In this document: in pieces, positions 8,771-16,868 of the stretch
Layout: every line of letters starts with the position of its first letter
Position numbering within the stretch: the first letter of the stretch is position 1
Assembly (NCBI GenBank): GCA_029846755.1
Contig: JARWBI010000003.1
Coordinates: 124,001-188,000 of the forward strand
Source: Falsirhodobacter flavus
GTDB taxonomy: Bacteria; Pseudomonadota; Alphaproteobacteria; Rhodobacterales; Rhodobacteraceae
Reading direction: 5' to 3'
Length of the DNA: 64,000 nt
Program-made: the position numbers and the translations under genes
The notes under the pieces: model-generated
The model's input: the letters and a program-made list of their open reading frames with translations, nothing else
Databases searched by the model: none
What the model was told of the DNA's origin: nothing

Positions 8771-9192
8771 TGGCGATTGTCCCGAGGCAGTCCGTTCAGA
8801 TCATTGCGCTTGTGCTTCTGTCGCTATGGCCCGCCGCGGCACGCGCGCAGGATGCGGAGGCGGGGCGAAAGCTGTTCCGCCGATGCGCTGCATGTCATGC
8901 GCTGGTGCCGGGACCGCCGCTGCGCGCCGGCCCGCATCTGGACGGGGTGGTGGGGCGGGCGATCGGATCGCTGTCCGACTACAGCTACAACGGCTCGTTG
9001 CGCAATGCGGGCCGCGCGGGCGGGACATGGACCGAGGAAAGGCTTTCGCAATTCATCGCGGACCCGCGCGCGATGTTTCCGGATACCAAGATGAATTTCG
9101 CGGGTATCCCCTCGGACCAAGAACGGCGCGATCTGGTCGCCTTTCTGGCGACCTTGGGGGATCCGGCCCCGACTAGGCCCGCCGCCCGATGA
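8770..9192 (+). CDS. Periplasmic class I cytochrome c (c2/c550 type)
   Basis: A 140-residue protein with a cleavable signal peptide (hydrophobic LALVLLSLWPAA core ending in ARAQ-like residues near position 24). One haem-binding motif, CAACH, is followed by the glycine/proline segment GPPLRAGPHLDGVVGRAIG seen in mitochondrial-type cytochromes c. The distal methionine ligand is likely the M in DTKMNFAG. It would carry single electrons in the periplasm. It is translationally coupled to the preceding MDR oxidoreductase. Its last 20 bases overlap the convergent DMT transporter gene. Confidence 0.9.
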   Translation: MAIVPRQSVQIIALVLLSLWPAAARAQDAEAGRKLFRRCAACHALVPGPPLRAGPHLDGVVGRAIGSLSDYSYNGSLRNAGRAGGTWTEERLSQFIADPRAMFPDTKMNFAGIPSDQERRDLVAFLATLGDPAPTRPAAR

Positions 9193-10060
9193 TGAGAAGA
9201 CCCGAAAGGACGATCATCGCCGAGCCGATCAGCATGAACCCCGTCATGTCCTCGCCAAACAAGGCCGCGCCCAGCGCAAGGCCGAAGACGAGCCGCACAT
9301 AGCGGAACGGGGCCACGGCGGACACCTCGCCGGTGCGCATGGCCTTCATCAGACAGCTATAGGCGGCAATGCCGCTTGCCACGGCACCGACGGCAAGCTG
9401 CGCCGCTTCGGCATCCGGCATCACGAAGGGGGCCTGCGACCAGGCCGAGACGAGGGCACCGGCGGCGATCACCGCCGAAAATCCGTAGAACCCCAGGACC
9501 GCGGTCCCAAGCGAGGCGGGTGCCGCCCTGCTTGCCAGATCGCGGCCTGCAAATCCGAGCATGCCCAGAACCGCCAGCAGCGACAGAAGGGAAAAGCTCT
9601 CGCTTCCCGGCCGGAGGATGACAAGCACGCCGCCCATTCCGATCAGGATCGCGGCCCAGCGGCGCCAGCCGACCCTTTCGCCGAAAAGGACCGCGGCGGC
9701 TGCGACGACGACGATCGGCGTCGCCTGAAGGATCACGGTCGCCGCAGACAGCGGGATAAGCGCCAGCGCGAGGATGTAGAACAGCCGCCCGCAAATTTCG
9801 AACAGCACGCGGAGCCGCATGGGGAAGGAAACGACGTCGCGCGTGAACAGCCTTTGCCGGGCTACGCCCGCCAGAATGGCAAAGGCGAGCGCGCCGCCAC
9901 AGCCGAACATGAGCAGGACCTGACCGACCGGAAGGCTTTGTGAGAGCGCCTTGACGAATGCGTCTTCAACAGCGAAGGCGGCCATCGCCGCGATCATCCA
10001 CGCCGCGCCGAGGGCATTGGCCCTGCCGGTCGATACGATGTTGCGTGGGTCCGTTGTCAT
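9173..10060 (-). CDS. EamA/DMT-superfamily inner-membrane transporter
   Basis: A 295-residue protein with ten predicted membrane spans in two EamA repeats (AWMIAAMAAFAVEDAFVKAL near the N-terminus and the second half from about residue 150). This is the standard drug/metabolite exporter layout; members export amino acids, nucleosides, osmolytes or drugs. The ATG at 10060 (MTTDPRNIVS) gives a short cytoplasmic leader before the first span. A longer in-frame reading would run through the divergent ribbon-helix-helix gene and its promoter and was rejected. Substrate unknown. The 3' end overlaps the cytochrome c gene. Confidence 0.87.
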   Translation of the reverse strand: MTTDPRNIVSTGRANALGAAWMIAAMAAFAVEDAFVKALSQSLPVGQVLLMFGCGGALAFAILAGVARQRLFTRDVVSFPMRLRVLFEICGRLFYILALALIPLSAATVILQATPIVVVAAAAVLFGERVGWRRWAAILIGMGGVLVILRPGSESFSLLSLLAVLGMLGFAGRDLASRAAPASLGTAVLGFYGFSAVIAAGALVSAWSQAPFVMPDAEAAQLAVGAVASGIAAYSCLMKAMRTGEVSAVAPFRYVRLVFGLALGAALFGEDMTGFMLIGSAMIVLSGLLIIGRRA

Positions 10061-10112
10061 GGGGTCTTGATGCACCAAGGTGTGCCGGTCGGGCAACAGG
10101 GTTTTCGGTCGC

Positions 10113-10153
10113 TTGACGGATGCGCATGGAATACGCATATTCTGCGCATGGAA
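10113..10153 (+). promoter_or_regulatory. Sigma70-type promoter with 11-bp direct repeats (candidate autoregulatory operator)
   Basis: TTGACG at 10113-10118 and CATATT at 10136-10141 form a -35/-10 pair with an exact 17-base spacer, upstream of the ribbon-helix-helix gene. The 11-base sequence TGCGCATGGAA occurs at 10121-10131 and again at 10143-10153, a period of 22 bases or about two helical turns, flanking the -10. Ribbon-helix-helix repressors commonly bind such tandem repeats on their own promoter, so autorepression is likely but inferred. Confidence 0.6.
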
Positions 10154-10175
10154 CCCTCCATCGAAAGGCCCGCCA

Positions 10176-10385
10176 ATGAGCGTCCGTCTGAACCTCGTGC
10201 TGTCCGATGATCTGAACTCCGAGATCGAACGGATCGTGTCCGACAGCGAAACCAACAAGTCCGAGATCATCCGCAAGGCATTGCAGCTTTTCCTTGCAGC
10301 GCAGGAAGGCAAGAAGCAGGGCCTGAAGCTGGGCCTTGTGGAGCCGACGACGCGGACCATGCAGACCGAGTTCATCGGGCTGTGA
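10176..10385 (+). CDS. Small ribbon-helix-helix (CopG/Arc-type) DNA-binding protein
   Basis: A 69-residue protein. Residues 1-45 fit a ribbon-helix-helix fold: beta strand SVRLNLVLSDDL, first helix NSEIERIVSD, turn SETNKS, second helix EIIRKALQLFLAA. Such dimers bind DNA through the paired beta strands and serve as antitoxins or small repressors. The ATG at 10176 follows a GAAAGG site. The C-terminal 20 residues are polar and could form a partner-binding tail. The next gene starts inside its stop codon region (4-base overlap), so the two are translationally coupled, as in antitoxin-toxin or regulator-effector pairs. Its own promoter bears matching direct repeats. Confidence 0.8.
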   Translation: MSVRLNLVLSDDLNSEIERIVSDSETNKSEIIRKALQLFLAAQEGKKQGLKLGLVEPTTRTMQTEFIGL

Positions 10386-10651
10386 TCGAGAAGGTCGACC
10401 TCAACGCCCCACCCGAGAACCATACCGTGAAGGTATCGGTTCAACCGGATGAGAAAAGCGGGGATATCTGGGTCCGCAACATCAAGGATCTCGTGCTTTT
10501 CTTCGTCGCGATCGCCTTTGTTGGCGTGATCCTCTGGATCTGCCTTGAAGCGATCCGATCGACCGCGTCGTCGCAGGACGAAAAGCGATGGGCGCAATCC
10601 GTGCTGTCGGCGGCGACGGGCGGGATCATTGGATACCTCGTTCGCCGGTAA
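10382..10651 (+). CDS. Small membrane protein coupled to the ribbon-helix-helix regulator
   Basis: An 89-residue protein starting at GTG 10382, which overlaps the previous stop. Layout: polar cytoplasmic head of about 33 residues, one strong transmembrane span (LVLFFVAIAFVGVILWICL, about 37-56), a charged loop, and a weaker hydrophobic C-terminal segment (VLSAATGGIIGYLV) ending in RR. I recognise no family. Position suggests that it is the effector controlled by the upstream DNA-binding protein: either a membrane-acting toxin or a stress-response membrane protein. Neither role is demonstrated. Confidence 0.65.
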   Translation: MIEKVDLNAPPENHTVKVSVQPDEKSGDIWVRNIKDLVLFFVAIAFVGVILWICLEAIRSTASSQDEKRWAQSVLSAATGGIIGYLVRR

Positions 10652-11174
10652 GCGCCTTGGCGGTTACTGTGCGCTGAATATCCTCCGCAGGACCGCATTC
10701 GCTGCTCGTCCCCCGGATGTATCCGCTTCCATCCGGCCGCACAGGGTCCGGTCGCCGTTCGGAAGCAGGTCTATGACGGCGATGTGGTCGCTCGACTTCC
10801 GTTCGACCAACGACAGGTCAAGTTCCCGGCGTAGGTTGTCACGCGATCACGCGTTACGACCGCTGCTGAAAGAACCTGTTTTCCGATATCGCCATGACGT
10901 TTTCGCAGAATGCCGACTGGGCTGGTATAATGCTCTTGCTGGTCCATCTATGCAGCCGCCTGAAAGTCCTTTCCGTTTCCGCGGATGAGCGTCTTGAGAA
11001 AACTGCGGATATTCCCGGGTTCGACCTGAGCATCGGCAACTGGTGCGCCGTCGTCGGCGACGACGATATGCCCGACGATGCGATGGCACAATGTATCGAT
11101 CGTTTCTCGAACCGTCCGAGACGCCGGAATGGCGGGCGATCCCCGATGCTCGGCACCGGCACGGGCGGCGGCGC
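10652..11174. other. 523-base stretch without an intact gene; decayed coding DNA
   Basis: No complete gene is visible. On the minus strand two short frames read like protein. One ends with TAA at 10664 (about 58 codons with segments such as SDHIAVIDLLPNGD and NAVLRRIFSAQ) but has an in-frame stop upstream and no start. The other ends with TAG at 10948 (VADAQVEPGNIRSFLKT). I could not assign either to a family. With the mmsA pseudogene next door this looks like a graveyard of inactivated genes. Confidence 0.5.
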
Positions 11175-11683
11175 TTAGCGCGCGACTGGCGTTGTGAACT
11201 CGGCGCCTTCGCTGATGCTTCCGGGCCAGCGCTGCATGATCGACTTTTGCTTTGTAAAGAAGCGTACGCCAGCCGCCGAAGCCGTGCCAGGCAATCGGCA
11301 CCGGGATCGGGACGTTGATGCCGACTTCATAAGTTACGGGATGCCGCAGGCGAATTCGATGATGTCGATGCCGCGTTCGACCTCGCCCTGAGCGTCGGTG
11401 AAGACCTTGCCGTGCTCGCGCGTGATCGCCTCGGCCAGCTTGTCCTTGTTTGGACGCACCAGCGCAAGGAAGGCATTCATCAGCCGCGCGCAGCGGATCG
11501 GCGGCATGTTCGACCATGCGGGGAAGGCAGCCTGGGCGGCGGCGACGGACTGATCGACCGTGGCGCGGGTTGCAAGCGAAACCTGCCCCGTGACCGCGCC
11601 CATGGCCGGATCGGTCACAGGCTGGCTCGTCTCGCCCGGCAGCAGCCGCCGATGTAATGCCCGATCTGGGCGTGATCCTTCAC
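11175..11683 (-). pseudogene. mmsA: Methylmalonate/malonate-semialdehyde dehydrogenase remnant
   Basis: Reading the minus strand from GTG 11683, three frames together spell MmsA. The N-terminus reads HAQIGHYIGG, then after a frame slip GETSQPVTDPAMGAVTGQ continuing to EHGKVFTDAQGEVERGI and IIEFACGIP. A stop follows; the next recognisable piece is [20 protein letters not shown], which belongs about 310 residues further on in intact enzymes. After another small deletion and frame change comes the family C-terminus [12 protein letters not shown] and SEGAEF with TAA at 11175. The intact enzyme is about 500 residues and makes acetyl- or propionyl-CoA from semialdehydes. With the catalytic region deleted this copy is dead. 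It lies 10 bases downstream of an intact aminotransferase that would have supplied its substrate. Confidence 0.85.
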
Positions 11684-11693
11684 CGGGGAAATC

Positions 11694-13016
11694 TCAGGCG
11701 ATCTTGCGCAGGATGTCTGCGAGCTTGGTGAACAGCACGTCGATCTCGGCTTCCGAGATGACGAGCGGCGGGGACAGCGCGATGATGTCGCCTGTGACGC
11801 GGATCATCAGCCCGTCTGCCCATGCGGCCTTCATCGCCTCGGCCCCGCGGGCGCCGACGGCACCGGGGCGGCTTTCCAGTTCGATCCCGGCGACGAGGCC
11901 GAGGTTGCGCAGGTCCTTCACATGCGGGAGCCCCTTCAGCGAATGCACCGCCTCCTGCCATTTCGGCGCCAGACCGTCGGCGCGGGCGAACAGGTCCTCT
12001 TCGCGGTAGGTGTCGAGCGAGGCGAGCGCCGCCGCGACCGCCACCGGATGCGCGGAATAGGTATAGCCGTGGAAGATCTCGATCGGCGTGTCAGCATTCT
12101 CCATCGCAGACCTATGGATATTGCTGTCCACGATCACCGCGCCCATCGGGATCGCCCCGTTGGTCAGCCCCTTGGCGGTGGTGATGATGTCGGGCTTCAC
12201 GCCGAAATATTCCGCTGCCGAAGCGCGGCCAAGGCGGCCATAGGCGGTGATGACTTCGTCGAATATCAGAAGGATGCCGTAGCGGTCGCAGACCTCGCGC
12301 AGGCGCTTCAGATATCCGACCGGGGGCAGCAGAACGCCCGTGGATCCGGCCATCGGTTCGACGATCACGGCGGCGATGGTCGAGGGATCGTGCAGTTCCG
12401 CAATGCGGATCAGATCGTCGGCCAGTTCCGCGCCATGTTCGGGGCAGCCCTTGCTGAAGGCGTTGCGGGCAAGGTCATGCGTATGGCGCAGGTGATCGAC
12501 CCCGGCCAGCATCGTGCCGAAATGCATCCGGTTCCTGACGATCCCCCCGACCGAGATGCCGCCGAACCCGGTGCCGTGATACCCCCGCTCGCGTCCGATC
12601 AGGCGAGTGCGGGCCGCATCGCCGCGCATCCGGTGATAATGCAGCGCAATCTTCAGCGCGGTATCGACGGATTCCGAGCCGGAATTGGTGAAGAACACAT
12701 GATCCAGCCCCTTGGGGAACATGCTCGCCAGCCGCGAGGACAGCTCGAACGCCTGCGGTGTGCCGAAGTTGAAATGAGGGGCATAATCCAGCGTTGCGAT
12801 CTGCTTCTGCACCGCCTCGGTCACGCGGCGGGCATTGTGGCCCGCGTTGACGCACCAGAGCCCCGCGGTCCCGTCCAGGATCCGCCGCCCGTCGCTGCTG
12901 GTGTAATACATCCCGTCCGCCGCCACGATCATGCGCGGATCGGCCAGGAATTCGCGGTTCGGCGTGAACGGCATCCAGAAGCTGCCGGGATCGTTGGGGA
13001 TGCTTGCGTCTTGCAT
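11694..13016 (-). CDS. Class III omega-amino-acid:pyruvate aminotransferase
   Basis: A 440-residue PLP-dependent class III aminotransferase. Visible features are the N-terminal WMPFTPNREF typical of beta-alanine/omega-amino acid:pyruvate transaminases, FTNSGSESVDTALKIA for the phosphate cup, IFDEVITAYGRLG with the PLP-pairing aspartate, and TTAKGLTNGAIPMGA with the Schiff-base lysine. It moves an omega-amino group (beta-alanine, taurine-like or putrescine-derived) to pyruvate, yielding a semialdehyde. A GGAGAGG site precedes the ATG. Downstream lies a wrecked mmsA, the usual next enzyme. The divergent XRE-cupin gene 134 bases away is the likely regulator. Confidence 0.9.
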   Translation of the reverse strand: MQDASIPNDPGSFWMPFTPNREFLADPRMIVAADGMYYTSSDGRRILDGTAGLWCVNAGHNARRVTEAVQKQIATLDYAPHFNFGTPQAFELSSRLASMFPKGLDHVFFTNSGSESVDTALKIALHYHRMRGDAARTRLIGRERGYHGTGFGGISVGGIVRNRMHFGTMLAGVDHLRHTHDLARNAFSKGCPEHGAELADDLIRIAELHDPSTIAAVIVEPMAGSTGVLLPPVGYLKRLREVCDRYGILLIFDEVITAYGRLGRASAAEYFGVKPDIITTAKGLTNGAIPMGAVIVDSNIHRSAMENADTPIEIFHGYTYSAHPVAVAAALASLDTYREEDLFARADGLAPKWQEAVHSLKGLPHVKDLRNLGLVAGIELESRPGAVGARGAEAMKAAWADGLMIRVTGDIIALSPPLVISEAEIDVLFTKLADILRKIA

Positions 13017-13150
13017 TATACCTCTCCGTGGTTGGGTTCAGAAGGCCATGCAACCCACGCGTCGGACAAGATCGATTTGCAGTCTCGGCCCGCTTGCCGC
13101 AGGCATTGGGATTTTCTAGCCTTCGCTTTCGATGGGAAGCGGGAAAGCGG

Positions 13151-13711
13151 ATGACGGATTCGGCGGACGCGATGGTTGCGATGCGGCTCAGGGTCGTGCG
13201 GAGGTCGAAGGGGCTGTCGCAGCGCGAGCTTGCCCGGCGCGCGGGCGTCGGCAGCGGGACGATCTCGCAGATCGAAGCGATGGCGATGCAGCCTTCGGTG
13301 TCGGTGCTGAAGAAGATCCTCGACGGCATCCCGATGGACCTTGCCAGCTTCTTCAGCTTCGAGCTGGCCGAGGAGAAGGCCCGCGTCTTCCGCCGGGCCG
13401 AGCATGTGAACATCGGCGCCTCGGGGATCAGATACCTGCTGATTGCGGCACAACGGCGCGACCGTGCGATCCAGATGCTGCATGAATTCTATGATCCGGG
13501 TCGCGATTCCGGTCGCCACACCCTGTCGCACGCGGGCGAGGAGTGCGGCGTCATCATCGCCGGCCGGCTGGAGGTGACCATCGGCGACGAGGTGCATTTG
13601 CTGGGGGCGGGCGATGCCTATTACTTCACCAGCAGCACGCCGCACAGGTTCCGCAATGTGGGCGATACCGTCTGCGAGGTCGTCAGCGCCTGCACCCCGC
13701 CGACGTTCTGA
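13151..13711 (+). CDS. XRE-family regulator with C-terminal cupin domain (PuuR-like)
   Basis: A 186-residue regulator. The helix-turn-helix occupies residues about 10-65 (GLSQRELARRAGVGSGTISQ), and the cupin sensor domain about 105-180 (HAGEECGVIIAGRLEV and LLGAGDAYYFTSSTPHRF). This layout is that of PuuR and related regulators of polyamine and amino-acid catabolism, where the cupin binds the small-molecule inducer. The start at 13151 keeps the helix-turn-helix at the N-terminus. Upstream in-frame codons run into the divergent promoter. It is divergent from the aminotransferase gene and most likely controls it. Confidence 0.88.
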   Translation: MTDSADAMVAMRLRVVRRSKGLSQRELARRAGVGSGTISQIEAMAMQPSVSVLKKILDGIPMDLASFFSFELAEEKARVFRRAEHVNIGASGIRYLLIAAQRRDRAIQMLHEFYDPGRDSGRHTLSHAGEECGVIIAGRLEVTIGDEVHLLGAGDAYYFTSSTPHRFRNVGDTVCEVVSACTPPTF

Positions 13712-13713
13712 AC

Positions 13714-14208
13714 CTACAGCCGTTCGGCGAACAACCGGGTCAGGGGGATCTGGTTCTTGACGAACGGGGTCTTGATGACGACGAAGCTGAAATACTTGTC
13801 GATGCCCACGTCGCGGTCGATCAGCGCTTCGATGATGTTCTGGTAATCCACGATCCCCGAAGTCACGAATTTCGCAAGGTAATCGTAACCGCCCGAGACG
13901 AGGTGGCATTCGATGCAGCTGTCGATCTTCTCCAGCGCTTCCTGGAACCGCGCGAAATCGGTCTGGCGGTGGTTCTTCAGCGTGAATTCGGTGAAGACGG
14001 TCAGCGTCTCGCCCAGTTTGGCCACGTCGATCTGCGCCGAGTATCCGACGATATAGCCCGCCTGCTGCAATTTCTTGACCCGCATCAGGCAGGGCGAGGG
14101 CGACAGCGCCACCAGATCGGCCAGTTCCACATTCGTGATACGCCCGTTCTTCTGCAACTCGGCCAGAATCTTCACGTCGATGCGGTCGAGCTTCAGGCGC
14201 GGGGTCAT
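13714..14208 (-). CDS. Lrp/AsnC-family transcriptional regulator
   Basis: A 164-residue Lrp-type protein of normal family length. The N-terminal winged helix-turn-helix begins with LDRIDVKILAELQKNGRITN and includes LVALSPSPCLMRVKKL as the recognition region. The C-terminal RAM ligand-binding domain carries CHLVSGGYDYLAKF, a strongly conserved segment. Such proteins sense amino acids and control their metabolism. The ATG at 14208 has an AGGAAAG site. It is divergent from a DAO-type FAD oxidoreductase gene (159-base gap), its probable target, and ends 2 bases from the convergent XRE-cupin gene. Confidence 0.9.
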   Translation of the reverse strand: MTPRLKLDRIDVKILAELQKNGRITNVELADLVALSPSPCLMRVKKLQQAGYIVGYSAQIDVAKLGETLTVFTEFTLKNHRQTDFARFQEALEKIDSCIECHLVSGGYDYLAKFVTSGIVDYQNIIEALIDRDVGIDKYFSFVVIKTPFVKNQIPLTRLFAERL

Positions 14209-14366
14209 CTCGTCTTTCCTCCCAATGGGCTGCTTCCTTTTCCTGCACCTTGGCGTCGCTGCCAAGCCCCGCCCAATCGAAAGGATATGCCGTATGTGCA
14301 GCGGGATGCGGCAGATATGTCGGGGCGATGCGCGATAGCCTTGCTGGAAACGATCCGGAGACGCCC

Positions 14367-15686
14367 ATGCCCGCCCCGCTCTTGCATATCGACACCGACG
14401 ATTTCCTGCCCGCCGATGCCGATTGCGTCGTCATCGGCGGCGGGATTGCTGGGGTCTGCGCAGCGTATTGGCTGGCACGGGCGGGCCAGCGCGTCGTGCT
14501 GCTGGAAAAGGGGCGCATCGGTGCCGAGCAGTCCAGCCGGAACTGGGGCTGGTGCCGCCAGCAGAACCGGGACGCCCGCGAATTGCCGCTGTCCACGCGC
14601 AGCCTCGATCTGTGGGACGAAATGATGCGCGACCTGGGCCCGAAGATCGGATTTCGGCGCTGCGGGCTGCTTTATCTGTCCGACAACGCGGCAGAGATCG
14701 AGGGCTGGGCAAACTGGGGCCGTTTCGCGCGTGGCGAAGGGGTCGATACCCGCATGCTGACCGGGGCCGAGGCAACCGGGCGCGGCGCGGCCACCGGAAA
14801 GTCCTGGCTGGGCGGTGTCTGGTCGCCCTCGGACGGAACGGCGGACCCGGCCAGCGCAGCGCCGGTGATCGCGGGCGGCATCGTCAAACATGGCGGCCAC
14901 GTGATCCAGACCTGCGCCGCACGCGGGATCGAGATGGCGGGCGGGCGCGTCGCTGGCGTCATCACCGAACGCGGCACGATCCGCACATCGGTCGTGGTGG
15001 TCGCGGGCGGCGCATGGGCGGGCAGTTTCCTGCACCAGCTGGGCGTCGATTTCCCGCAGGCTTCGGTCCGCAGTTCGATCCTTTCGGTGATGCCGGGGGC
15101 GACCGGACTGCCTGACGCGCTGCATACCGCCGCGGTTTCCGCCACGCGGCGAGGCGATGGGGGCTATACGCTCGCCATCTCGGGGCGGGCAAGCGTGGAC
15201 CCTACGCCCTCGATGCTGCACGGTGCCAAACACTTCCTGCCGATGTTCGCCAAACGCTGGCGCTCGCTGCGGCCCGGCGGTCTGCAAGGCTGGCGCGCGG
15301 GGTTCGAGACGCGGGCGATCTGGGCGCTGGACCGCGAAACGCCGATGGAGCGGATGCGGGTTCTGGACCCGAAACCCTCGGCCGCGCTGGTGAACGAGAC
15401 GCTGGCGCGGGCCCGCAAGCTGCTGCCTGCATTGCGCGACGTCCCGGTGCAGGCAAGCTGGGCCGGGTTCATCGACAGCACGCCCGACGGGGTTCCCGTC
15501 ATCGATCAGGCGCTGCCGGGGCTGGTGGTCGCGGCGGGCCTGTCGGGGCATGGTTTCGGCATCGGCCCGGGCGTCGGTCATCTGGTCGCCGACCTCGTGC
15601 TGGGCCGCACCCCGATCACCGAGGTGGCGCAATATCGGCTGGATCGGTTCCAGGGCAGCCAATGGGGCAAGGTCGCGAAATTCTGA
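14367..15686 (+). CDS. DAO-family FAD-dependent amine/amino-acid oxidoreductase
   Basis: A 439-residue flavoprotein. The dinucleotide motif is CVVIGGGIAGVCAAYWLARAG near residue 20, followed by VLLEKGRIGAEQSSRNWGW, which matches the FAD-binding start of glycine/sarcosine/D-amino-acid oxidases. The C-terminal DAO signature GLVVAAGLSGHGFGIGPGVG is intact. It should oxidise an amino acid or N-methylated amine to an imine. The start is supported by a CCGGAG site 6 bases upstream. It is divergent from the Lrp-type regulator gene and convergent with a second, shorter DAO oxidoreductase. The exact substrate is undetermined. Confidence 0.87.
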   Translation: MPAPLLHIDTDDFLPADADCVVIGGGIAGVCAAYWLARAGQRVVLLEKGRIGAEQSSRNWGWCRQQNRDARELPLSTRSLDLWDEMMRDLGPKIGFRRCGLLYLSDNAAEIEGWANWGRFARGEGVDTRMLTGAEATGRGAATGKSWLGGVWSPSDGTADPASAAPVIAGGIVKHGGHVIQTCAARGIEMAGGRVAGVITERGTIRTSVVVVAGGAWAGSFLHQLGVDFPQASVRSSILSVMPGATGLPDALHTAAVSATRRGDGGYTLAISGRASVDPTPSMLHGAKHFLPMFAKRWRSLRPGGLQGWRAGFETRAIWALDRETPMERMRVLDPKPSAALVNETLARARKLLPALRDVPVQASWAGFIDSTPDGVPVIDQALPGLVVAAGLSGHGFGIGPGVGHLVADLVLGRTPITEVAQYRLDRFQGSQWGKVAKF

Positions 15687-15688
15687 CA

Positions 15689-16771
15689 TCAGAACCGCGC
15701 GATGCCGAACGGCTCCAGCGGTGTGCTGCATCGCCCCGTCGTAACCAGTTCCGCCATCGCATCGCCGACGCCGGGGCCAAGCTGGAACCCGTGGCCACAG
15801 AACCCGAAAGCGTGGAACAGCCCCGGCGTCGTCGCGGACGCACCCATGACGGGCAGGCCGTCGGCGACATAGCCCTCGGCCCCCGACCATTGCCGGATCA
15901 CCGCCACATCGCGCAAAGCCGGAACAAGGCGCGCCGCCTCGCGCAGTTGCGCAGGCAGACGGGCGGGGTCGATATGGGCGCGGCCATTGATGACAGGCGT
16001 GCGGTCGGATGCGCCGCCGAACACGACATTGCCCCGTTCGACCTGCCGCAGATAGGCGCCATGCGCGGCGGACCAGACGCCGACCACCGGCAGGATGCGA
16101 TGCGGCAGCGGCTCTGTTACGCCCATTTGAGGGCCAAGGACGGTGATCGGAACATTCTCGCCGAACCGGGCGGCGATCCCCGCACCTTCGGCCCCTGCGC
16201 AATTCACCAGTGCATCCGCAGTGAAGGTCCCACGCGAGGTTTGAACCGTAAACCCGTCCATCGAAACGATGTCCGCCTGATCGACAATCACTGCCCCAAG
16301 CGCCGCTGCTGCATCGGCAAAGGCGGGCGCGATCAGCCGCGGATTGGCCGACCCATCCTGCGGCGAAAAGGACGCGCCGATGGCATCCGGCCCCAGCCCG
16401 GGAAAACGGCGGCGGATTTCGGGCGGGGTCAGCTCCTCCAACTCCAGCCCCCAGGGGCGGGCGTCGGCGGCGAAGCGGCGCATCAGGTCCAGCCCCTCCG
16501 GATCAAATATCAGGCGCAGATGGCCCGTCGCGCGGAATTCCACATCGCGGCCCAGCAGCCGTTCCGCTTCGTTCCACAGCGCAAGCGATCGGTGGGCCAG
16601 CGGCATCTGCGGCAGGTATCGCCCGCTGCGGCGGATATTGCCGAAGCTGGCCACGGTTGCCCCCGCGCCGATGCGGCCCTTGTCGATCAGCGTGACCGAT
16701 ACGCCCCGACGCGCAAGGAAAAAGGCCGTCGCCGTGCCCATCAACCCGCCGCCCAGAACGATCACGCGCAT
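15689..16771 (-). CDS. DAO-family FAD oxidoreductase (D-amino-acid dehydrogenase/glycine-oxidase-like)
   Basis: A 360-residue flavoprotein beginning with the FAD motif MRVIVLGGGLMGTATAFFLA and a following VTLIDKGRIGAGAT. The DAO C-terminus GLFHAFGFCGHGFQLGPGVG is intact. The ATG at 16771 has a GGAG site and places the dinucleotide fold at the extreme N-terminus; an upstream in-frame start adds only basic, unstructured sequence. It shares a 97-base divergent promoter region with the LysR gene; that region contains one copy of a palindrome repeated downstream of lysR, so this enzyme is probably part of the LysR regulon. It likely feeds the HyuAB-type pathway, which is inference. Confidence 0.85.
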   Translation of the reverse strand: MRVIVLGGGLMGTATAFFLARRGVSVTLIDKGRIGAGATVASFGNIRRSGRYLPQMPLAHRSLALWNEAERLLGRDVEFRATGHLRLIFDPEGLDLMRRFAADARPWGLELEELTPPEIRRRFPGLGPDAIGASFSPQDGSANPRLIAPAFADAAAALGAVIVDQADIVSMDGFTVQTSRGTFTADALVNCAGAEGAGIAARFGENVPITVLGPQMGVTEPLPHRILPVVGVWSAAHGAYLRQVERGNVVFGGASDRTPVINGRAHIDPARLPAQLREAARLVPALRDVAVIRQWSGAEGYVADGLPVMGASATTPGLFHAFGFCGHGFQLGPGVGDAMAELVTTGRCSTPLEPFGIARF

Positions 16772-16843
16772 CTTCGTCTCCTGTCTCTTGCCCAAGGGAA
16801 CGCGGAGGGGCAGAGTTTGACAAGGACGGGTTCTTCGGCGCGT

Positions 16844-16860
16844 CATAAGTCCAGCCTATG
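16844..16860. promoter_or_regulatory. Candidate LysR operator, copy 1
   Basis: CATAAGTCCAGCCTATG, an imperfect palindrome in the divergent region between the FAD oxidoreductase and lysR genes, ending 8 bases before the lysR ATG. It matches copy 2 (17730-17748) at 14 of 17 positions. Position and symmetry fit LysR-type autoregulation. Confidence 0.6.
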
Positions 16861-16868
16861 GGGAAGCG

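Noticed and set aside
10545-10988. Plus-strand 147-codon frame after the small membrane protein
   Set aside because: Arginine-rich, crosses decayed DNA, no ribosome site and no recognisable domain.
14249-14266. CTTGGC/GCCAAG inverted repeat upstream of the Lrp gene as an Lrp operator
   Set aside because: Only 6-base arms in GC-rich sequence and not AT-rich as expected for Lrp sites; chance is likely.
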